DNA of 64,000 nt from Agrobacterium tumefaciens (GTDB lineage Bacteria > Pseudomonadota > Alphaproteobacteria > Rhizobiales > Rhizobiaceae), in NCBI RefSeq assembly GCF_013318015.2, contig NZ_CP115841.1, positions 1,550,001-1,614,000 of the forward strand, read 5' to 3'. The position numbers and the translations under genes are program-made. This document shows positions 19,185-28,257 of the stretch, one piece after another. Numbering within the stretch: position 1 is the first letter of the stretch; each line of letters begins with the position of its first letter. The notes under the pieces were generated by a model. That model had not been told where the DNA came from. It made no database searches and saw only the letters and a program-made list of their open reading frames with translations.

Positions 19185-19703
19185 TTAAGCGGCTTCGTCC
19201 TTCTTGGCGTAAGCCGAGAACACCCGTGCAAGCTGGCTTGCAGGTGCTGCGACAACCGTGGCGACGCGAGTTGCCGGGGCGTTGAGTAGGCCCAGCAGCT
19301 TTGCGCGCAGCTCGTCCAGCGAAGGCAGGGTCGCAAGCGACTTGACTGCTTCGGCGTTGAGCGTGGTTGCGCCCATGGAACCGCCGAGAACAACGACTTT
19401 ATCGTTGGTCTTTGCGAAATCCATGACGACTTTCGGAGCAATCATAGGGTCGACGCTGTATGCAATCAGCGTCTGGCCCTTGAAGAGATCTGTCATCCCT
19501 TCCGACTCCGTGCCCTGAAGAGCGATCTTGGCCAGGCGGTTCTTCGCGACCTTGACGGTGCCTCCGGCAGCGCGCATTTTCGAACGGAAGTCGTTCATTT
19601 GCGCAACGGTGACACCAGCATAGTGGGCCACGACAACCGAACCGGAAGCCTTGAAGACTTCGTTCAGCTCCGTGACGAATTCGCGTTTTTCCGCTCTTTC
19701 CAC
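19185..19703 (-). CDS. rplJ: 50S ribosomal protein L10
   Basis: L10 anchors the L12 dimers at the stalk base. I start it at a GTG (complement of 19701-19703) reading [17 protein letters not shown], 172 residues; a GGAG ribosome-binding site lies just upstream. The open frame extends to 19829, but the extra 42 residues are unlike L10. The C-terminal Ala-rich helix ([16 protein letters not shown]) is the L12-binding region. It is preceded by a 357-bp leader. Confidence 0.97.
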   Translation of the reverse strand: MERAEKREFVTELNEVFKASGSVVVAHYAGVTVAQMNDFRSKMRAAGGTVKVAKNRLAKIALQGTESEGMTDLFKGQTLIAYSVDPMIAPKVVMDFAKTNDKVVVLGGSMGATTLNAEAVKSLATLPSLDELRAKLLGLLNAPATRVATVVAAPASQLARVFSAYAKKDEAA

Positions 19704-20060
19704 TGTCTGTCTCCAGTAGACGGGGCCACATAAGTGTGAACCCGTCGGGTTTGCCTTTGCCCCAAGGGACCTTTTTACAAAGATCCCGAGCGACGCTCGA
19801 GGATCCTGTCCCCCGCTCTGTCGCCGCAAACGGCTTCAGGCACAGGCACACCAGGTTCGAACCGGACAGTCAGGCATCTGCGATGCCTCAAATCCAGCCT
19901 CACCCGTCTCATGCAGGTTGAATGATTAAGGCCAAACCCCGAAGGACATGGCCACCCGCAATCTCGGACAGGAGTTCCGGGTTTCCCCGGAAATCTCCGG
20001 CTCCCTGAGAGCCGGAAATTCTTTTAATCACGCTCCCCGACAGGGAAGCACGAGAATTGA
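19704..20060 (-). promoter_or_regulatory. rplJL leader region (likely autoregulatory)
   Basis: The 357 bp between rplA and rplJ holds no gene. Just past rplA there is a hairpin at 19996-20016 (TCCGGCTC/GAGCCGGA, 5-nt loop) that may act as a partial terminator. The length and position match the leader that L10-L12 binds to repress rplJL in other bacteria. I did not resolve the kink-turn motif, so the regulatory function is an inference. Confidence 0.5.
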
Positions 20061-20756
20061 TTAAGCCGTAACCGACGAAGGTTCGATCTTGACGCCCGGA
20101 CCCATGGTCGAGGAGATGGCAACGCGCTTGACGTAGTTGCCCTTGGCACCCGTCGGCTTTGCCTTGATGACCGCATCGGCGAAAGCCTTGATGTTTTCTT
20201 CAAGAGCCTTGGCGTCGAACGAAGCCTTGCCAATACCAGCGTGTACGATACCGGCCTTTTCGACGCGGAACTCAACAGCGCCGCCCTTGGACGCCTTGAC
20301 GGCGCCGGCAACATCCATCGTCACCGTACCGACCTTCGGGTTCGGCATCATGCCACGCGGGCCGAGTACCTTGCCGAGACGGCCGACGAGCGGCATCATG
20401 TCCGGGGTCGCGATGCAACGATCGAAGTCGATCTTGCCGCCCTGAACGATTTCAACCAGCTCTTCTGCGCCAACAACGTCAGCACCAGCAGCCGTGGCTT
20501 CATCAGCCTTGGCGCCACGTGCAAAAACGGCGACGCGAACGTCACGGCCCGTGCCGTTCGGCAGGTTGACAACGCCGCGAACCATCTGGTCCGCATGGCG
20601 CGGGTCAACGCCGAGGTTCATCGAAACTTCAACGGTTTCGTCGAACTTGGCGACTGCACGTTCCTTGACCATCGAAATGGCGTCGGTGAGAACGTAGAGC
20701 TTGTTAGGATCCACACCTTCGCGGATCTTCTGAATACGCTTTGCTACCTTGGCCAT
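20061..20756 (-). CDS. rplA: 50S ribosomal protein L1
   Basis: L1 forms the mobile L1 stalk at the E site and in other bacteria represses its own operon. The chosen ATG (20754-20756) gives [16 protein letters not shown], 231 residues; a TTG two codons upstream (20762) overlapping the rplK stop is possible but adds only two residues. The signature [12 protein letters not shown] and the C-terminal [19 protein letters not shown] are present. It begins 2 bp after the rplK stop, suggesting coupled translation. Confidence 0.97.
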   Translation of the reverse strand: MAKVAKRIQKIREGVDPNKLYVLTDAISMVKERAVAKFDETVEVSMNLGVDPRHADQMVRGVVNLPNGTGRDVRVAVFARGAKADEATAAGADVVGAEELVEIVQGGKIDFDRCIATPDMMPLVGRLGKVLGPRGMMPNPKVGTVTMDVAGAVKASKGGAVEFRVEKAGIVHAGIGKASFDAKALEENIKAFADAVIKAKPTGAKGNYVKRVAISSTMGPGVKIEPSSVTA

Positions 20757-20758
20757 GA

Positions 20759-21190
20759 TCAACCTACTACTTCCAGGCCCATGGCGCGGGCAGAGCCCTC
20801 AACCATTGCCATTGCGCCTTCGATATCGGCAGCATTCAGATCCTTCATCTTGGCTTCAGCGATCGTCTTGACCTGAGCCTTGGTGATGGAGCCAACCTTG
20901 GCGCCCTTGCCAGGCGTCTTGGAGCCGGAGGTGATCTTTGCTTCCTTCTTCAGCCAATAGGTCATCGGCGGCTGCTTCATGACGAAGGTGAAGGACTTGT
21001 CCTGGTAATAGGTGATGACGACCGGAATCGGCATACCCTTTTCCATTTCCTGCGTGGCGGCATTGAACGCCTTGCAGAATTCCATGATGTTGATGCCGCG
21101 CTGACCAAGTGCAGGACCGATCGGCGGGGACGGATTGGCCGACCCTGCCTTCACCTGCAGCTTGAGCTGGCCCATAACTTTCTTAGCCAT
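20759..21190 (-). CDS. rplK: 50S ribosomal protein L11
   Basis: L11 binds the GTPase-associated 23S rRNA region and is needed for RelA-dependent stringent response. The 143 residues begin [20 protein letters not shown], with the proline-rich [20 protein letters not shown] segment that contacts thiopeptide antibiotics near residues 20-40. It lies 144 bp after nusG and 2 bp before rplA. Confidence 0.98.
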   Translation of the reverse strand: MAKKVMGQLKLQVKAGSANPSPPIGPALGQRGINIMEFCKAFNAATQEMEKGMPIPVVITYYQDKSFTFVMKQPPMTYWLKKEAKITSGSKTPGKGAKVGSITKAQVKTIAEAKMKDLNAADIEGAMAMVEGSARAMGLEVVG

Positions 21191-21334
21191 ATCTCTCTGC
21201 CTTTCAATTCAAACCGGTTTCCCGGCTTCTCTCTAGCCGGATCGCTCCGGCGGCTGCGGTTGCGTGGTGCGGCGCCCTGCCCCGGCTATGGGAGCCCGTT
21301 TGCCTTCCACGCGATTGGGGCTTCACCCCTCCAG

Positions 21335-21865
21335 TCAGACCTTCTCGACCTGACTGTATTCCAGCTCGACCGGCGTAGCGCGGCCGAAAATCGAAACTTC
21401 CACCTTCAGGCGCGAACGCTCTTCGTCGACATCCTGAACAACGCCGTTGAACGACGCGAACGGACCATCGGAAACGCGAACCTGCTCGCCGACCTCGAAC
21501 GAAACCGAAGACTTCGGACGCTCGACGCCTTCCTGAACCTGACCGAGGATACGATCGGCTTCATAATCCGGAATCGGAACAGGCTTATTGTCCGAACCGA
21601 GGAAACCGGTCACCTTCGGCGTGTTCTTGATGAGATGATAAGCCTCATCCGTCAGGTTGGCGCGCACAAGCACGTAACCTGGAAAGAACTTGCGCTCGCT
21701 GTCGACCTTGCGGCCACGACGCACCTCGACAACCTTTTCGGTCGGAACGAGGATTTTCTCGAAAAGATGATCAAGACCCTTCTGACGAGCCTTCTCTTCG
21801 ATCGACTCAGCGACCTTCTTTTCGAAATTCGAATATGCGTGAACGATATACCAGCGCGCTGCCAT
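21335..21865 (-). CDS. nusG: Transcription elongation/antitermination factor NusG
   Basis: NusG binds RNA polymerase through its NGN domain and Rho or S10 through its KOW domain. The 176 residues begin MAARWYIVHAYSNFEKKVAE (NGN, about 1-115); the KOW motif EQVRVSDGPFASFNGVVQDVD lies near residues 124-145. It follows secE by 21 bp, the almost universal secE-nusG pair. Confidence 0.98.
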   Translation of the reverse strand: MAARWYIVHAYSNFEKKVAESIEEKARQKGLDHLFEKILVPTEKVVEVRRGRKVDSERKFFPGYVLVRANLTDEAYHLIKNTPKVTGFLGSDNKPVPIPDYEADRILGQVQEGVERPKSSVSFEVGEQVRVSDGPFASFNGVVQDVDEERSRLKVEVSIFGRATPVELEYSQVEKV

Positions 21866-21886
21866 TTTTATTCTCCGTTCAATCCG

Positions 21887-22087
21887 TTACCGGCCGACGT
21901 TCAGCACGAGGCTAAGCACCCAGCCGATGAGCTGGTCAGCAGCAAAAAAGAACAGAGCCGCAAAAATGACCATCACAAGCACCATAGCCGTCGAAATCAT
22001 GGTCTCGCGGCGCGACGGCCAAGTGATTTTAGACGCTTCGGCGCGAACCTGCTGCAGAAACGTAAACGGATTGGTTTTGGATGCCAT
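21887..22087 (-). CDS. secE: Preprotein translocase subunit SecE
   Basis: Small essential subunit of the SecYEG channel in the inner membrane. I start it at the ATG at 22085-22087 (MASKTNPFTFLQQVRAEASK), giving 66 residues. It has the amphipathic helix with ITWPSRRE and a single membrane span (MVLVMVIFAALFFFAADQLIGWVL), as in other single-span SecE proteins. It lies between tRNA-Trp and nusG. Confidence 0.96.
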   Translation of the reverse strand: MASKTNPFTFLQQVRAEASKITWPSRRETMISTAMVLVMVIFAALFFFAADQLIGWVLSLVLNVGR

Positions 22088-22271
22088 TGACTGCCCACGC
22101 AATTACGGCGCGTAAAGCCGAACTAATCAGCCCCACGCACCGCGTGTCTGTTTTGACCTTACATAAACACCGATTCCAGTTTTAACAAGAGGAAATCGAC
22201 ATTCGGCGAAATTCGCCGGAAAACCGGCACCCATCTGCCATGCAGCGAAGACCGCGCTTGCGGATGGAAAG

Positions 22272-22347
<76 letters not shown>

Positions 22348-22588
22348 TTAACACCTTAGCCGACCACGAAAATCACTTGGCCGCTTCGGTATGCGTTCCC
22401 TTTAAGGCGCACGGAAAAGAATGGCAAGCGCTTTTTATTCGCTTTCGGAAGAAACTGTTGACGCCCTCCCCGCCACGTTTTTTCCTCGGCCGCTTAACCG
22501 GTTACCCCCAAGCCCGTCACCTCAACGAACCCCTTTTCGGCATCCGAATGCGCTGGTTTGATACCTTTCGCAACCGACCTTTAATCTT

Positions 22589-23395
22589 TTACGGCTCAAG
22601 CGCACTGCGATCGGACCTGATCAACTGACGCTCCCGATACTTGCGCTTGAAGTGTGCGACGTTGCGCGTCACCGAACGCCGCCATTTACGGACTGTCGCC
22701 AGCGAAAAGAATCTGTCGAGCTCTTGCGCCACACCGCGCCAACCACGGCGTTTCTTAAGACCATAATTGCTGCGGCCAAATCCCGAATGGCTGACGCCGG
22801 TTTCGGCCAACCACGCCATGATCGCGCCCTGATCCTTATAAAAGATACTAATCTCCGCCTCTGTCCGGAAACCGGCATAACCTTGCGGTAGTTTTTTATA
22901 GCAGGACAACCGCTTGACGGTCGGATTGAAGGTGAAGCTATGCCAGACACGATGCGCGGTCGGCGGTATCCGCCAATACCCTACATCTTCAACTGCCTGC
23001 GCCTTACGCCGAATGTCACGGGGCATGTCGTCATCGGTTCTGAGTTGAACGAGCGCCACTTGCGGGTCCCGCTTCAGTATTTCGATGCCCCTGCCCACAA
23101 CCTTAGAAACAGGAAATGCCCAGTCGTCTTCGAGATGCAGGATGTAAGGGGTTTGCACTTCCGAATATGCCCGGTCGATAGAGCGGTGCTGCCCAATGTT
23201 GACGCCGTTCAAAATGACGCGGATCGGTTGCTCTGGATACCGCGCCGGAATCGCCCACACCGATTCGTCGTCAGAGTCCTCGATAATGATAAATTCCCGT
23301 AGCGGGTAATCATTAGTAGAGAAGAAGCTATCGAGAGTTCCGATGAGAAGATCAGGACGGCGGCAGCTGGTGAGCACAACAGTTAAATCGGACAT
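22589..23395 (-). CDS. Family 2-like glycosyltransferase
   Basis: A probable GT-A fold glycosyltransferase of 268 residues. I start it at the ATG at 23393-23395 (MSDLTVVLTSCRRPDLLIGTL), which begins directly with the GT2 nucleotide-binding strand; an upstream in-frame start adds 19 unrelated residues. An acidic LEDDW motif near residue 108 fits the DXD metal site that binds the nucleotide sugar. The C terminus is highly basic (KRKYRERQLIRSDR), perhaps for membrane association. The acceptor is unknown. It stands between tufB and tRNA-Trp, where the ancestral locus has no such gene, and its upstream DNA is strikingly AT-rich, so it looks inserted. Confidence 0.82.
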   Translation of the reverse strand: MSDLTVVLTSCRRPDLLIGTLDSFFSTNDYPLREFIIIEDSDDESVWAIPARYPEQPIRVILNGVNIGQHRSIDRAYSEVQTPYILHLEDDWAFPVSKVVGRGIEILKRDPQVALVQLRTDDDMPRDIRRKAQAVEDVGYWRIPPTAHRVWHSFTFNPTVKRLSCYKKLPQGYAGFRTEAEISIFYKDQGAIMAWLAETGVSHSGFGRSNYGLKKRRGWRGVAQELDRFFSLATVRKWRRSVTRNVAHFKRKYRERQLIRSDRSALEP

Positions 23396-23739
23396 GAAGT
23401 CGTCTCGGAAGAAAACTGGCCGATAAAAACAAGCCAGCCAAGCGCTAATCAATATAGTTTCATCTACGTCAAACGAGTTGCAGGCGAATTACGCCGCTAA
23501 ATACAAATAGAATTACATAATAATAAAGCATAAATCACAACTATCTTAAATATATCGCATAATATACGTACAAAATAAGTAAAATATCAGAATTTGGACT
23601 CACATAATAAAATTATACGAATCTTTCAACTATATAAATTTACAAAAATCGATTTTTACATAAAAAAACGGCGATGCCGAAGACACCGCCGTTTTATAAC
23701 TAGATATTTAAATCCGGCGAAACCGCCGTCTGTCGAAGA
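23396..23739. other. AT-rich gap between tufB and the glycosyltransferase
   Basis: About 340 bp with no gene. The part at 23460-23665 is very AT-rich compared with the GC-rich neighbours, with many A and T runs. It contains the tufB terminator at 23662-23693 and must contain the promoter of the glycosyltransferase. No promoter is chosen because AT-rich hexamers are too frequent here. Confidence 0.6.
23662..23693 (-). terminator. tufB terminator
   Basis: On the minus strand, AACGGCGGTGTC pairs with GGCATCGCCGTT (including two G-T pairs) around a 3-nt loop and is followed by a run of seven T. It lies 47 bp past the tufB stop. Confidence 0.88.
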
Positions 23740-24915
23740 TTACTCGACGATAGAAGCGACGATGCCGGCGCCGACGGTACGGCCGCCTTCGCGGATAGCG
23801 AAGCGCAGCTTTTCTTCCATCGCGATCGGAACGATCAGCTCGACTTCAACAGTGACGTTGTCGCCAGGCATAACCATTTCCGTGCCTTCTGGAAGCGAAA
23901 CGATACCGGTAACGTCAGTCGTACGGAAGTAGAACTGCGGACGGTAGTTCGTGAAGAACGGCGTATGACGGCCGCCTTCTTCCTTCGTCAGGATGTAGGC
24001 TTCTGCCATGAACTTCTTGTGCGGCTTGACCGAACCCGGCTTGCACAGGATCTGGCCACGCTCAACGCCGTCACGGGTAACGCCGCGAACCAGAGCACCG
24101 ATGTTGTCGCCAGCCTGGCCCTGGTCGAGCAGCTTGCGGAACATTTCAACGCCGGTAACCGTCGTCTTCGACGTCGGACGAATGCCGACGATTTCGACTT
24201 CTTCACCAACCTTGACGATACCGCGCTCAACGCGACCCGTCACAACCGTACCACGGCCAGAGATCGAGAACACGTCTTCGATCGGCATCAGGAACGGCTG
24301 GTCGATCGGACGCTCAGGCGTCGGGATGTAGGCGTCAACAGCAGCCATCAGCTCGCGGATTGCATCTTCACCGATCTTCTTGTCGGAATCTTCAAGAGCA
24401 GCAAGTGCCGAACCCTTGACGATCGGGATATCGTCGCCCGGGAAGTCGTAGGACGACAGAAGTTCGCGAACTTCCAATTCGACGAGCTCGAGAAGCTCGG
24501 CGTCGTCAACCTGGTCGACCTTGTTGAGGAACACGACGATCGCCGGAACGCCAACCTGGCGAGCAAGCAGGATGTGCTCGCGCGTCTGCGGCATCGGGCC
24601 GTCAGCTGCAGAGCAAACCAGGATCGCGCCGTCCATCTGGGCAGCACCGGTGATCATGTTCTTCACGTAGTCGGCGTGGCCGGGGCAGTCGACGTGTGCG
24701 TAGTGACGGTTCGGCGTTTCGTACTCAACGTGCGCCGTCGAGATCGTGATGCCGCGAGCCTTTTCTTCAGGAGCAGCGTCGATCTGGTCGTACGCCTTGA
24801 ACTCGCCGAAATACTTCGTGATCGCAGCAGTCAACGACGTCTTGCCGTGGTCGACGTGACCGATCGTGCCAATGTTGACGTGCGGCTTATTGCGCTCAAA
24901 CTTGCTCTTTGCCAT
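23740..24915 (-). CDS. tufB: Elongation factor Tu (copy B)
   Basis: Second EF-Tu gene, 391 residues, with a protein identical to copy A at 3355-4530, including the GTPase motifs [17 protein letters not shown] and NKVD. The identity stops at the ORF ends: the bases after the stop and before the ATG are unrelated between copies. It has its own terminator and a strong TTGACA element 95 bp upstream, so it is probably monocistronic. This is the copy that in many proteobacteria lies next to secE-nusG. Confidence 0.98.
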   Translation of the reverse strand: MAKSKFERNKPHVNIGTIGHVDHGKTSLTAAITKYFGEFKAYDQIDAAPEEKARGITISTAHVEYETPNRHYAHVDCPGHADYVKNMITGAAQMDGAILVCSAADGPMPQTREHILLARQVGVPAIVVFLNKVDQVDDAELLELVELEVRELLSSYDFPGDDIPIVKGSALAALEDSDKKIGEDAIRELMAAVDAYIPTPERPIDQPFLMPIEDVFSISGRGTVVTGRVERGIVKVGEEVEIVGIRPTSKTTVTGVEMFRKLLDQGQAGDNIGALVRGVTRDGVERGQILCKPGSVKPHKKFMAEAYILTKEEGGRHTPFFTNYRPQFYFRTTDVTGIVSLPEGTEMVMPGDNVTVEVELIVPIAMEEKLRFAIREGGRTVGAGIVASIVE

Positions 24916-25347
24916 GTGAATTGCTTCCTGTGAACGTGAAGTAGTTTTCCCGGCGAACCGGTTTGGTGTCGCCGTTTAAGGCTTTGTAAGCGAATGCGCA
25001 AGACTTAATTGTCAAAGCACGGTCGCGCACGCCTAAGGCGCGCCTCAAGGTGCATATATGGTGCGTTCCGCGCGATATTCAAAGCTGGCTCAGCCTTCCC
25101 ACGCGACGGGCAGACGGGACGCACGGACGGGACCCTGCCTGTACCCCTCTTCGCACAATCGGATCGTTAAATAAGCTTTTTCTTTATCACAACTTCTTTA
25201 CCTGGACCCTCATCATGGCTTAAGGAAATTTCATCTCCGGGGGGAGACGGGCGAGCGGGACGATGCGCCCAGGCGCAAAACCTCTATGCCACATATTGAT
25301 CAGCCGCGCTCTCCGGCGCGAAATTACATCCGTTTCAGGACCGCTCA
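24916..25347. other. Divergent promoter region of tufB and the TerC-like gene
   Basis: A 432-bp gap without a gene. Toward tufB the minus strand has a perfect TTGACA (complement of 25010-25015), but the -10 box about 17 bp downstream is weak. Toward the plus strand, positions 25225-25300 hold GC-rich self-complementary segments (CTCC/GGAG, GGGCG/CGCCC) that could form a structured leader of the TerC-like gene. I could not match them to a known riboswitch. Confidence 0.4.
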
Positions 25348-25980
25348 ATGGAAATCTTCACAGCCGCCGGCTTCACGGCATTCATGCAAGTCATTGCGAT
25401 CGATCTCGTTCTCGCAGGCGACAATGCCATCGTCATCGGCCTTGCCGCCGCCGGTCTTCCCGCCCATCTTCGCCGCAAGGCGATCCTGGTCGGCATCATC
25501 GCCGCCACCGTATTGCGCATCGGCTTTGCCGCCGTAACCGTGCAGCTTCTCTCCATTGTCGGGCTACAACTCTTCGGCGGGCTCCTGCTTGCCTGGGTGT
25601 GCTGGAAGATGTGGTCCGAACTGCGCGAAGCCGCAGGCTCCATCGAAGACGAGGTGACGGACGAAGAGGCTGACCTGACCAAAGGTCACAAGACCTTCTT
25701 TCAGGCCGCAACCCAGATCGTCATCGCCGATGTGTCCATGTCGCTGGACAACGTGCTTGCCGTCGCCGGTGCCGCGCAGGACCATGTCACGGTGCTGATT
25801 ATCGGTCTCGTCGTCTCGATCGCCCTCATGGGACTGGCCGCCAATTTCGTCGCCAAGTTGCTGCACCGCTACCGCTGGATTTCGTATCTTGGCCTGATGG
25901 TCATCATCTATGTGGCGCTCAACATGCTGTATCACGGCGTGATCGAAGTCCTGCCCTACATCAAGCCTTATTTCGGCTGA
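25348..25980 (+). CDS. TerC/YjbE-family integral membrane protein
   Basis: A 210-residue inner-membrane protein of the TerC family, whose characterised members export manganese or are linked to tellurium resistance. It shows the family signatures LAGDNAIVIGLAAAGLP near residue 22 and ADVSMSLDNVLAVAGAA near 128, whose aspartates sit in membrane helices and are thought to bind metal. About six to seven membrane segments are visible. It is divergent from tufB and followed by a clear terminator, so it is a single-gene unit. The substrate is not provable from sequence. Confidence 0.88.
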   Translation: MEIFTAAGFTAFMQVIAIDLVLAGDNAIVIGLAAAGLPAHLRRKAILVGIIAATVLRIGFAAVTVQLLSIVGLQLFGGLLLAWVCWKMWSELREAAGSIEDEVTDEEADLTKGHKTFFQAATQIVIADVSMSLDNVLAVAGAAQDHVTVLIIGLVVSIALMGLAANFVAKLLHRYRWISYLGLMVIIYVALNMLYHGVIEVLPYIKPYFG

Positions 25981-26004
25981 GACTGGCAGGCACATATTCG
26001 TCCC

Positions 26005-26042
26005 GAAAGGCCTGGAAACGAGAGTTTCCGGGCCTTTTCTTT
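26005..26042 (+). terminator. Terminator after the TerC-like gene
   Basis: The inverted repeat AGGCCTGGAAAC/GTTTCCGGGCCT (one mismatch, 4-nt loop) is followed by TTTTCTTTT. It starts about 25 bp after the stop. Confidence 0.88.
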
Positions 26043-26265
26043 TCATACCCACACAAATGCACCCTTGCCTGCACAGCATTGCAAGCGCACGCGCAGGTGA
26101 AATCGGCGCACAGGGGAATCGGTCTCCGCGTCCGCTGCAACATTCGGATAAGACAGGGAAATCGTGATTTTTTGCCTATGGATTTTGGCAATTGAGGTCA
26201 GCCACGGGCAAGCCTAGTGAGCTAGTTAATAAGTCATAAAAATAAAAAGAAAGGTAAAGCTGCCA

Positions 26266-26379
26266 ATGGCTTATGACTGGACCGGCGGTCGCACCCGCCG
26301 CCTTCGCAGGATGAAGCTGGGCGCTGTTGCAAGCTCACTAATCCTGCTGGCGCTCTTAACAGCGCTCGTTCTAGGCTGA
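26266..26379 (+). CDS. Putative 37-residue membrane protein
   Basis: A short ORF with an ATG preceded at a good distance by AAAGAAAGG. The product begins MAYDWTGGRTRRLRRMK, a basic Arg-rich N terminus, followed by one hydrophobic stretch (about residues 19-37, VASSLILLALLTALVLG) and stop. This is the layout of a small single-span membrane protein with the positive end in the cytoplasm. It stands alone between a terminator and non-coding DNA, after an AT-rich promoter-like stretch (26215-26262). I do not know a family name, and the function is unknown. Confidence 0.55.
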   Translation: MAYDWTGGRTRRLRRMKLGAVASSLILLALLTALVLG

Positions 26380-26578
26380 ACGCGCTGCGCGCAATTCAAC
26401 GCTGACCGGCGGCATGGCAAGGTTTCCCAAAACCGCCCTGCCGCCGCTCCTTCGGGGGCAACGTCCATTCTTTGTTGGCAAGATTTGCCGAATATCAGCC
26501 GCGAAGGGATGTCGTGGTTATGCCGCCAAACATATGCATTGAAGCAGGTTCATTTCGGCTCTGAAGCTGCGGCAAGAC

Positions 26579-26674
26579 CTATCGAAACAGCCAATAAATG
26601 ACGCCAAGCACCAACGTCCACATCAGTAGTGATATGGCGAGTACAGCGAGGTAGTTTCGAAATCGTCTGGTCAT
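26579..26674 (-). CDS. Putative 31-residue membrane protein
   Basis: A short minus-strand ORF, MTRRFRNYLAVLAISLL followed by a hydrophobic span to residue 28 and the end WLFR-stop. A basic N terminus plus one membrane helix again suggests a small membrane protein. The ribosome-binding site is weak (GGGCGG), and no neighbour gives context. It could be chance, but the amphipathic-free helix with flanking arginines is unlike random shadow ORFs. Confidence 0.35.
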   Translation of the reverse strand: MTRRFRNYLAVLAISLLMWTLVLGVIYWLFR

Positions 26675-27035
26675 CCGCCCACATTGCCGGCCAGCCGCCA
26701 CGGGACAGCCGTAACCGTTTGATTGCTGGATGCGGATCAAGCCGCAAGATCAACTCTTTCTATCAAGATGCTGAATCGCAAACCATTCGCAGATTTTACC
26801 CGCCCGAAACCGGGGTTGCCTGACCATGTGAATATCAACCCGCCGGTAAGCGTGAAAACGCTGGGCCACGCTTGCCGCAGGATTTGCAGGGCACAGGAAA
26901 AACCGCACGTCGTTCTGGACGTGGCTCAGACACGCTCCGGTCAACCGAATCGACAAATTAAGTCCTTCGGTATGATGTCTGATGACGCGTCATTGCTGGG
27001 GCAACGGCGATCAGCCGCCGCCCCAAAAAAGCGCG
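26675..27035. other. Gap without a convincing gene
   Basis: An open frame at 26723-27097 on the plus strand has biased, low-complexity composition and overlaps the end of the real gene at 27036, so I consider it spurious. A GC-rich hairpin (GGGGC/GCCCC, about 26998-27026) lies just past the 27036 gene's stop but has its A/T run on the wrong side for a minus-strand terminator. No other signal was seen. Confidence 0.4.
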
Positions 27036-27485
27036 TCAGCTCTTCAAAGCCGTATTGCACAGGCTCCAGTAACCGCCACCCTTCTGAATCCACTTGAGAT
27101 CGCCGAGCGTGCCGTCATCCTTGTTCTTACGATAAGAGTCGACGCAGGTCTTCAGGCGGGCCTTGCCAGGAGTCTCGCTTGAATATTTCTTATCGACAGC
27201 ACTCGGAAATACGACGCTCTTCGGAGCCTTTATCGTCGCCTTTTCGGGTTCTTTGTCGGTGGTAGCCGCAACTTGCTTGTCGTCGGCCGCGCTTTCGGCA
27301 GCAGCATCGCTACCGCAGAACTTGGCGCGGTAGTCGTTCCACTTGACGTCCTTCGCGGACCCGTCGGCTTTCGCCGCCTGGTATTTCACGCTGCACTCTT
27401 TCATGGTGAGCGCCGCTGCGGGGGAGACAAACGCCGCCGATGCGAGCAGCGCTAAGGATGAGAGAATTACAACCCTGTTGATCAT
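27036..27485 (-). CDS. Secreted protein with two Cys-flanked repeats
   Basis: 149 residues with a clear signal peptide (MINRVVILSSLALLASAAFV, cleavage near AAA at 23-25). The mature protein has two similar modules, each framed by cysteines: C31-C57 (ECSVKYQAAKADGSAKDVKWN...FC) and C114-C143 (TCVDSYRKNKDDGTLGDLKW...LC). They are separated by an Ala/Lys-rich linker. Each module probably closes one disulfide in the periplasm. I do not know a function. A consensus-like promoter lies 32 bp upstream. Confidence 0.78.
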   Translation of the reverse strand: MINRVVILSSLALLASAAFVSPAAALTMKECSVKYQAAKADGSAKDVKWNDYRAKFCGSDAAAESAADDKQVAATTDKEPEKATIKAPKSVVFPSAVDKKYSSETPGKARLKTCVDSYRKNKDDGTLGDLKWIQKGGGYWSLCNTALKS

Positions 27486-27811
27486 CGAAGACTCCCGTGT
27501 GCATGATTGCCGGCAGACTATCCGACCGGACTTTCAGCTTGTCAACGAGCAGTGCAACAAGCACTGAAAGTCGAATTGGCGGGGAGCAAAATGTACTCAT
27601 CGGGCGTGGCGTTTTCGCGGTGAGGACTGCTGCATCACTCAGTGACCATCGATATCCACAATCAGCCCGCCGCCAGAGGCATCTCCGCCTTGCCACGCGA
27701 ACGACGGCAGCACCGCCCAACGAATCACGTATTCGTGTGACGTCAACCCTGCATCGGAACGAAATTCCTTAATTTTCGTTAGCATCTCGAACGAATAACG
27801 AGGATTTATCG
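27486..27811. other. Divergent intergenic region
   Basis: 326 bp between two divergent secreted-protein genes. It contains the promoter at 27517-27545 for the minus-strand gene. The plus-strand BA14K gene must be driven from about 27700-27790, where I see no convincing hexamers. No gene was found. Confidence 0.5.
27517..27545 (-). promoter_or_regulatory. Promoter of the two-module secreted protein
   Basis: A perfect TTGACA (complement of 27540-27545), a 17-bp spacer and GATAGT (complement of 27517-27522) on the minus strand. It is positioned to start transcription about 25 nt before the ATG at 27485. Confidence 0.65.
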
Positions 27812-28138
27812 ATGTTGAGGATGCCGAAGACTATCTCCGCGCTCGCTCTTGGCGTCGCAATATCTACCGCTTTTACCGTGCCCGCCAGTGCGCTGAGCCT
27901 CATACAACCGGCCTACGAACAACAGGAACAGGCGCAGAGTTCCGACGGTCGCGGCTATCCTGCATCCGCCTTTGCCGCGGGCAAGGGTGAAGAGGCGTCA
28001 TCCAACGGTTACGCCCTCTCAGAATCGGAAATAAACCACGTAAAATGGTGTGCAGCGCGTTACGCATCATACCATCCAACCGACAACAGCTATATGGCAG
28101 CCGCCGGCATACGGACGCAATGTCGTTCTCCGAATTGA
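27812..28138 (+). CDS. BA14K family secreted protein
   Basis: 108 residues with an N-terminal signal peptide (cleavage near PASA, residue 26) and a C-terminal BA14K motif: INHVKWCAARYASYHPTDNSY followed by GIRTQC. The two cysteines probably pair. The family is named after a lectin-like immunoreactive Brucella protein and is abundant in Rhizobiales. The start at 27812 has ACGAGG upstream; an ATG at codon 4 is also possible. Confidence 0.85.
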   Translation: MLRMPKTISALALGVAISTAFTVPASALSLIQPAYEQQEQAQSSDGRGYPASAFAAGKGEEASSNGYALSESEINHVKWCAARYASYHPTDNSYMAAAGIRTQCRSPN

Positions 28139-28257
28139 TTCAGCCGTGCCGCAGCGCACCGCGTCCCAGCCAATAAGATAAAATTTACTTTAAATTCTAT
28201 TGACCTGAACCTTTATCCGGGTTGGCCGTTTGAAGCGCGTGCCAGCGAGGAAACGCG

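Noticed and set aside
25200..25347. yybP-ykoY manganese riboswitch before the TerC-like gene
   Set aside because: The expected conserved loops were not recognisable by eye; listed only as a question for a covariance search.
26723..27097. A 124-codon plus-strand frame
   Set aside because: It overlaps the end of the signal-peptide gene at 27036-27485, has no good ribosome-binding site and no domain character.
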